NCBI GenBank assembly: GCA_026874595.1
Contig: CM049321.1
Location: forward strand, 13,283,479 to 13,347,478
Length of the DNA: 64,000 nt
Direction: 5' to 3'
From: Sipunculus nudus
Taxonomy: Eukaryota > Annelida > Sipuncula > Golfingiida > Sipunculidae
Positions 57,510-64,000 of the stretch are shown in pieces. Within the stretch, counting starts at the first letter, position 1; the number at the start of each line of letters is the position of its first letter. The notes below the pieces were generated by a model. That model did no database searches. It saw nothing but the letters and a program-made list of their open reading frames with translations, and was not told the DNA's origin. The position numbers and the translations under genes are program-made.

Positions 57510-57683
57510 ATGACAAACAAATATTACTATGAACCAGCAGGCTTTTGCATTGAGGCAGTTTGCTGCGTGGCTGGTGATTATGAAGATTTTGAGCCCTGTC
57601 AGTGCTGCTACAGTACTGCTTTAGCTCAGAATGACAGCATTGTGTCTGGAGCTGCAGCTGATTTTCACAAGATGACAAGCTAA
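57510..57683 (+). CDS. Short Cys-rich open frame, 57 residues
   Basis: Starts MTNKYYYEPAGFC and contains VCCVAG and EPCQCCYS. It has six cysteines and a protein-like composition, but no recognised family, no clear splice sites and no signal peptide. Probably chance, recorded because it stands out from the AT-rich surroundings. Confidence 0.12.
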   Translation: MTNKYYYEPAGFCIEAVCCVAGDYEDFEPCQCCYSTALAQNDSIVSGAAADFHKMTS

Positions 57684-58368
57684 CAACAGAGTACAATATG
57701 CCATCACTCATCATGGTGACTTGGGGTTTCTGTATTACTCGTGAATTTTCACTGACTTACTGGTGTCTCAGCTCTGTCATCTAACTCATAAAATAGCGAA
57801 AAAAAAAACCCAATACATTCCAAGCTGCGAACTGATGATATTCACAGACAGATCTAACGATAGTGAACAATATGTCATCAGTCATTATCACAGCATACAC
57901 TGCTGGGTGGTAAGTTAACTGCTTGTTTCGATGCTTCTCAAAAAAACATTTAAAAAAAAGATCCTCACATTTAAGCTTTGGTCAGCATAGGTGTGATATA
58001 TCTGTGATTATCCATGCCATTGCAGAAAGAAGTCATGAATGAATTAAAATTGTCACCAGCATACTCAAACTTGAGCTCCGCAGTCACTGAGGTATCACTT
58101 TGTGATTGGCTGATGATTGATTATACTTATAACAGATGATCAAACAGATGTTTGAACTTGCCATGCCATGATCGATTGCAAATTTTTGCACGTAATTTGG
58201 TAGGCCTGTGAATTGTGGGGGCCCTTAGAATCACTTCAGTTATCAATTTTTTACCTTCAGGTCAATTCTTGATTCAATTCTTACTAACAAAGAAAAATTT
58301 TAGACATGAAAAATACAAGACATTTTACTAAAATAGATGTTAGTGAATTTCCCGGTTAAAAGGTCCAA

Positions 58369-58620
58369 ATGGCCGAAAACCGCAAGTACAAGGGCTATGG
58401 GTCTCCAAGCAGTGTCGTTCACAAGATCGAGTTCGGCTCTCGAATGGCATGGCTGGGTCTCCGCTGCTGGGATCGGTGGAGGGAATGTGGGTTGCTTCTG
58501 GCTTTGTGGCTGTGGATGCTGTAGCTTTCTAAAAAGGTCAACGGCTCAGGATGGACGGTGGCGCCCTCTACGGCTCCCTGCTTGGCGTGGCACTGCGACT
58601 GTGGGCTCAGAGAACATGCT
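58369..58620 (+). other. GC-rich island with candidate 5' exon
   Basis: An isolated GC- and CpG-rich patch in AT-rich DNA. The ATG at 58369 opens MAENRKYKGYGSPSSVVHKI and a frame of 51 codons; the codon use of its first ~25 codons looks coding. A further ATG at about 58553 opens MDGGALYGSLLGVALRLW. I recognise neither. A promoter with first exon of a gene extending beyond the window, or an alternative start of the gene at 41538, are possible. Confidence 0.3.
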
Positions 58621-58649
58621 TAAGGAGCGCACAAGGCTGAGTTCTTGAC

Positions 58650-60897
58650 CTCAGTAACCTGTAGCTGCTCGATGAGCGTATACCTCTTTTGGCTTGGAAT
58701 TTTAGCAAAAAAAAAGAAAAATGTTGATCTCCCTCGGTTTGTCGCCATAATATATGTTTATGTGGAAGTGGAGTGGGCAAAGAGCGAACGTTAAAAGTAT
58801 ATTTAGGGCACATATGCAATGAGGAGCTTCAACATCACAAACTTGGATGGTACGTGCCAAAATAATAATAATCGACATGAATTGATTCAGAGGTGAAAAA
58901 TTGATTACAGTTTCATCAAGGGCTTACAGTTCAATGCATCAGTGCATTATTACACCTCTATAATTTAGGCTTTTTGATGAGGAAATGTGTGCTTTTATAT
59001 ACATTATGCAAGTGAACTAGAGAAAAGTCTGAGGTTGCAAAAAAAACTTTATTTCTGACGGACAATATAGACATTTAGGCTACAGAATTATGACACAATT
59101 AGCCTGATTGTAGGCCTACATACCTGTTTAGATGATGTACTGGTTTATATGTGGTCAGAAAGTTTTAAACAACCGATTATTTCTGTTAGTGGTTGTTAGA
59201 GGTCAACCAATTTATACTGATGATAGATTATGAATTTACAAGTTGCCCAACACTAACATTTACACCTAACAAATTCCAATGTCGATGGCCTGTCTTTATT
59301 TCACATCAGCTAAAATTAGGCTAGGAATTAGGCTAAAAAATTTACATGCTCCAGGTGCACCCTTGAAACAAAATCTACATACACCTATAGATTTCAACAT
59401 TCACCTTGTAATACTTAGGAGAAAATTTGCTTGTTAAAGAGTTTTTGTTGCTGAAAGAATAGAAATGCTAATTCATGATTGTGATGTTTATGAATCGTTA
59501 TTCTGTTAGCATTTTTTCGGACATCAGAACTTTTGAGCCTATTAAAAAAGTATGTGGAATTATAGTGTCGTGAAGGGTCGCCTCCGAAGATGATCAACAC
59601 ATGATCAGATTAATAAAAGCCACTGAATATGAATATTTCTATTGATTTAGAAATTATTAGGAAAAAATAAGATACTGCACCAACATTTTTTTCATCAAAT
59701 TGGTTTATAATACGTGCACAGACTATTGCACCTTGTTTCACATACATGAAACATCAGTACAGTGGAGTGCTGATGTATACTTTAGAACATAAAAATCCTG
59801 ATAGCTTTCATTTTAATGATCATGCTTTGTTTTCTCCTTCAGTGCCAATGAAAATGAGCATTATTTTGCAGACATAGAAACCTTTACTTGATATATTGTG
59901 AAGTCGATATTGGACCAGAAATTGGACTTGTACTGGTGCTGTTGCAATATTGCTATCTGAATCTTTATAAGTTGTAAGTGCAGGCAGTGGCCCTAACCTT
60001 GAGAAGGAAACAAATACTTGTATACTGGGTAAATACTAAATAGTTAACAACACGGTACTGTAGCCTACAAGATGTAAGTTTATATCAGGTTCATTAAGAA
60101 ATTCCAGACTGTGCCAACAATCTGACTGTTCAGTGCTATACTCAATCAATGACAGTATCTGAGAAGGCCGGCATGTATATGTCTGTATGGCAGTTTGTGC
60201 TACTTGTAAGTTGTATTGACATACAGATGTGGTCTCAATATAGTGTTGCCTAACATCACTCTTGTTGCATTGCAACTGCAAATATTGATAGGGAAGTCAA
60301 GGCAAAGATACCAACAGGCAAGAAAATTAGGTGAATTGTTTGTGACAGAGATGTGATAATGGACAATAAACACTGACATATATAGGTATGTGCATGTATA
60401 TGCATGTGCCTATTTGCATGAAAAAAGAGTTTCCATGTGCACGGATATGCAAATAAATGCTTGAACTGTCATTCTGATATATTTATACAGTGGATAGAGC
60501 AGGCCTTCCACAAAAAGATGCTGAAGGGACGTCATTTCACCCTGAATCACTGACTTCATGCTCTCCCTATGTGTGAAATTTGCTCCTGTGGTGATTTCAC
60601 ATACATAGGCGTATATATGCTGACGGACACTTAGAAACGCCCCAGTTAGAAAATCTGTGATTGATTTGTCATGCATATACGTGCACATGGACACACCCCT
60701 TCATGGTAACAAGGGGAGGGTGGGCCAATCCTATTGATAGATGCTGTCTTATGGAACTTTAAAAAAATTCTGATGATAGATGGATCTTGAGGTTACGTGC
60801 ATAGAAGGGAGCCCAGATTGGTGGCTATAATGGATTTCTGGCAGATTTTAAATTCGACACCGTAAACCTTCTTATAGTGACCATACTGTAATAACAC
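58650..60897. other. No exon recognised
   Basis: No recognised gene, RNA or repeat in this stretch. Confidence 0.45.
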
Positions 60898-60910
60898 TCA
60901 GTGCAGTAAT

Positions 60911-61269
60911 CGGCTTCAGTGGCTCAGGGGTAGAGTGCAGGACTCAATGCCGAGAGATTGTGAGTTCGAATCTCAGCTGAGGCGGTGATATTTTTCAAGG
61001 TCGGCCCCTACCCAGGATGAACCCTGTGCAGGCTTAATGGGGAGATTGTGCCCTGTAGTCATGTTTCACTCATAAACGAGTGCACCTTTCAGGGGTTCCT
61101 TAGTATTATGACACACACCAGGGACCCGCAGGAGCTGTACACCGAGCCTGGTTGACACCATGATAACTGGGTATAAACCCCTGTCACGTATTCCGAACCA
61201 GGTGAACAGAGTAATAGTTAAGCAAGCTTTAAAAATTGGAGGCGGTTACCTCCACCAACAAAAAAAAAA
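60911..61269 (+). mobile_element. tRNA-derived SINE, copy 2, near full length
   Basis: A box AGTGGCTCAGGGGTAGAGTG and B box GAGTTCGAATCTC head a ~360-bp element that ends GGAGGCGGTTACCTCCACC and an A tail (61259-61269). TCAGTGCAGTA (60898-60908) and TCAGTGCAATA (61271-61281) flank it as target duplications with one change, showing retroposition. Confidence 0.85.
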
Positions 61270-61289
61270 TTCAGTGCAATATGAAGAGT

Positions 61290-61946
61290 TGCAAGATATT
61301 GCGCATGAAAGGGCATGACTGAAGAACAGATGATGGTTGTTTTCTTATAATGTTGATATTTGTTTAAGCTTGTCCTGGATAAGTGGAAGGTATTACCCAG
61401 TTAATAATTATGCTGTTTTAAACTACGGTTCAAGGCTTCTTCATACTATCAAGCTGGCAGCTAAGCTTTGAGAGACCTTGATTCAGGAAGCCACTCTGGC
61501 AATAATTTTATGAATAATGAACATGCCTTCAAGTTTTCAGGCCAACTGCCATTCAAATCCAACTAACTAAATGTAAACAATACACTGATCGGTCAGATTC
61601 CAGATACCCACTCAGCAGTGTTAAACGTTTGGTCTTAAAATTGCACTAAACTAGCTCTAGCAGTCACATAGAACAACTGCATGAGGCTCATTTGATTGGT
61701 TCAATTGCCTTGCTCATTACCTATGAATTGTATGTCAGAACAGCTTGCTGAATCAAGGCCCCTGCAAGCATAGCTGTCAGATCCTTGATACTGTGAAAAT
61801 TTGGTTCAAGGTAATTTCTTCTTCTTTTGTTTCTTATGTCCCCAGTATGTTGTTTAGAGTGGACATGGGTTTGTGTTTAACTGTGGTATGCACTTTTCCG
61901 ATTGCTCTCTTGTTTTATTAAAAAATAATAATAATAACAAAATGAA
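61290..61946. other. No exon recognised
   Basis: No recognised gene or repeat apart from an AAT-rich short repeat at 61919-61937. Confidence 0.4.
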
Positions 61947-61952
61947 CACATG

Positions 61953-62835
61953 CAGGGTCTACGTGGGGTGGCACCAGGCGTTACGCCAGGCAGTTTTTCC
62001 TGCCGCCTGGCACTTGACTGGAAAGAGTCAATGCCCGCCCAGCAGTAATATTTTAAAATTGTTTAAGCCATGAACAAAAATACATGCGTGTAAGCTTATC
62101 TCGCGGTGTTTTACTGGTATTACAATTAGTGACCCCTGTCAGATATATCTAAGTGCATGTCTGCCACACTAGATGACATCCAGTGGAGCCCAAAATGAAT
62201 ATTTAATAGAAGGTATTCTTTCAAAATCTGCCGTATTAAGTGGATGTTCATTAATAAAATTTGGTACAAAAAAAGTGAACCTAGCTGCTATGGTAGCGTC
62301 ACCTTGTATCTGTATTAAAAGACTAATGCTGATATCAGCTTCTATGAAATCACATGACGTGCCAAAGATGTTTGATTGAATATAATTGATGATCGACGTA
62401 AATATTCGAATACATTTGTTAGGTCACAGTTCCTTGTGAGGCCAAACTGCCATAGAAAAGTGGAATATGATGTTTTGTATCAGGTTTTAAGCGGAAAAAA
62501 TGAATACGGTACTTTCTTATACCCATAATTTATATTGAAGTATTCAACAAATCCTGACCGACAGAATCTGAACTGACAGATGAGTTCACCACAGTGTTTT
62601 AACTTTTACAATCAAATTTGCTCTCAGTGGCGGCATTGCTGTCGCCATATTGGAAATTAAAAATACTTTTTAGTATTACTAATGATTTATTCATGCAGCT
62701 GAAATATCACAAATCACGTCTATAAAAATGAAAGATTAACTTTAAATATCCCGTGCCCCCCCCCCCCCCCCCCCCCCATTTTTCATGTGCATGGCCCGCC
62801 CGTCCGGCACTCAAATTATTCTGAGCACATCCCTG
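61953..62835. mobile_element. Candidate DNA transposon with CAGGG...CCCTG ends
   Basis: CAGGGTCTACGTGGGG at the left and ...GAGCACATCCCTG at the right, with CACATG on both outer sides (61947-61952 and 62836-62841). A 22-bp C run lies near the right end. The inverted repeat is short and imperfect, and 6 bp is not the usual hAT duplication length, so this is tentative. Confidence 0.4.
62756..62777. repeat. Poly(C) tract, 22 bp
   Basis: Uninterrupted C run near the right end of the candidate transposon. Confidence 0.95.
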
Positions 62836-62841
62836 CACATG

Positions 62842-63600
62842 GTACTTCGGGTATATCAAGAGTTGTTGTTAATGTGTATTAAAATGTACATAAATTTACC
62901 TGATCCTTCTTAAAGCTGCAGTAGCATTATTGATCCAAATAACAAAAAAATGAAATATATAACTGGCAAGGTACTGTATGACTACTGATTAAAAAAAATA
63001 TTAAATAAAAAAATCTGTAGCTGTGAGGATGCTGTTTTCAGGCTTTGCAGTGTATTATGGCAGTATTATGGCTGAGCTGAAGAATTTGTGACTGTTATCA
63101 AAAGAAACCATATATATATACAGACGGTTATTGGCTGTGATACTTGAAAAGCTCCACACAGTATTAACAGAAGCACATCTGCTCTGTTTGACATGTTTTT
63201 CATTTGTCGCTGGAGCCAGGAATATCTGCTGTTTATGATGTGGGAGTCCTTGATATGTAATTGTGAGAGCTACAACATAAATTTTTGTTCTGCTTGTCAG
63301 CAGAGACGATTCTTGTCTACTCCTGGACAGGTAGAAGCCATATTTGATTCAGTTGCCATGGCAGCAGTTACATCACCTTAAACACGGGTAACAGGTGTAC
63401 GTTTATGTGGGAGACAGAAGGCAGTAGGAAAAAGAACAATAATGGAATAATTGGCATAATTAAAACAATAACTTTCAGTGTTTAAAGAATTATGACTTAC
63501 CAAATTTAAAGATTGCTATGTAGTATAATGGGTTATATAATAACTAACATCACCAAGATTTCTGCATACCCCTCATATGATTTCCTGGTATGAGTAGTTA
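62842..63600. other. No exon recognised
   Basis: No recognised gene or repeat in this stretch. Confidence 0.4.
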
Positions 63601-64000
63601 AAGGGGCCCAGACCCCCATAAAGCATGTTGAATTAACATGAAAAATAGCTTCTTCCTTTTATAATAAGTTTCTACCTGCCAAAGATTTGCCCTGAAACTG
63701 TTTGCTTACTCCTGTAATTTGTAAACAAGTGTTAAAACAGTTGACTAGGTGCGATCGCAGGTGTCAACATAAACACAGAGTGTGCATTGCCCGGACCACA
63801 ACATTTGTTAATCAGGTGATGCCTGACTGACTTGGTGAAAGAAATGTAATACATCTCCGCGCTGGTTGAAACAATGTGTTGCGGCCCACAATTGGACCTC
63901 CAGGCACGCTGCCTTATTATGGTAAACAGACGTACGTGGACCGTGTCTACCAACATGCAGAGCCATAACAAGGTGTTAAACAGCTGTTTGCAGGGTACTG
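63601..64000 (+). repeat. Dispersed 0.4-kb repeat, copy 2
   Basis: Same repeat as 36665-37067, same orientation, cut by or ending at the window edge. Copies differ at scattered positions and small indels. Confidence 0.85.

Noticed and set aside
63300-63350. Possible microexon with CAG acceptor and GTAGAA donor following the exon at 41538
   Set aside because: The frame fits but the segment is under 30 bp with no homology support; chance is likely.

Overview
This is an animal nuclear DNA window, AT-rich, with introns, long (TA)n microsatellites and many transposable elements. The repeat content (Penelope-like element, Ty3/Gypsy and non-LTR remnants, hAT and MULE-like DNA transposons, tRNA-derived SINEs) and a GT32-type glycosyltransferase exon suggest a marine invertebrate, perhaps a lophotrochozoan or an invertebrate deuterostome. 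The phylum cannot be fixed from this sequence alone.

One host gene can be reconstructed completely: translation initiation factor eIF1 (SUI1) on the minus strand. It has four coding exons (40809-40773, 34210-34056, 32442-32311, 30668-30654) giving 112 residues, with consensus splice sites, and a poly(A) signal at 29956-29951. Its start codon lies in a poor context, as is typical of eIF1 genes that regulate themselves. Intron 1 (about 6.6 kb) carries a tRNA-derived SINE, a 0.4-kb dispersed repeat and a ~3-kb MULE-like transposon. A CpG-containing 5' region with CRE-like and YY1-like motifs lies just upstream, and a candidate first coding exon of a plus-strand gene (MADIYDPASPT, then GTAAGT) begins at 41538. 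A second, partial host gene is a glycosyltransferase DXD-domain exon at 6268-6728.

Layout: 1-3960, two almost identical ~340-bp inverted arms. 6.2-7.0 kb, glycosyltransferase exon. 7.7-8.6 kb, tandem-unit element. 11.1-15.0 kb, Penelope-like retroelement with inverted hammerhead-like termini, interrupted by a ~1.2-kb tandem-unit element. 15.0-17.9 kb, antisense non-LTR fragment and a decayed Gypsy element. 18-24.1 kb, tandem-unit elements. 26.2-26.6 kb, a 426-bp TRIM-like LTR element with a perfect 18-nt tRNA-Pro-type primer-binding site, a 4-bp target duplication and tRNA-like promoter boxes inside each LTR. 27.0-27.7 kb, another tandem-unit element. 29.9-40.9 kb, eIF1. 41-64 kb, mostly intronic or intergenic DNA with a hAT MITE, a hAT element nested inside another hAT, a minisatellite and SINEs.

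The most notable observations are the TRIM-like element with tRNA-like sequence in its LTRs, the hAT-in-hAT nest with readable 8-bp target duplications, and a palindromic GGTGGCGCCACC array whose alternating ~149/~129-bp spacing is kept at three loci whose surrounding sequence has diverged. Functional statements rest on motif recognition by eye; no search was run.
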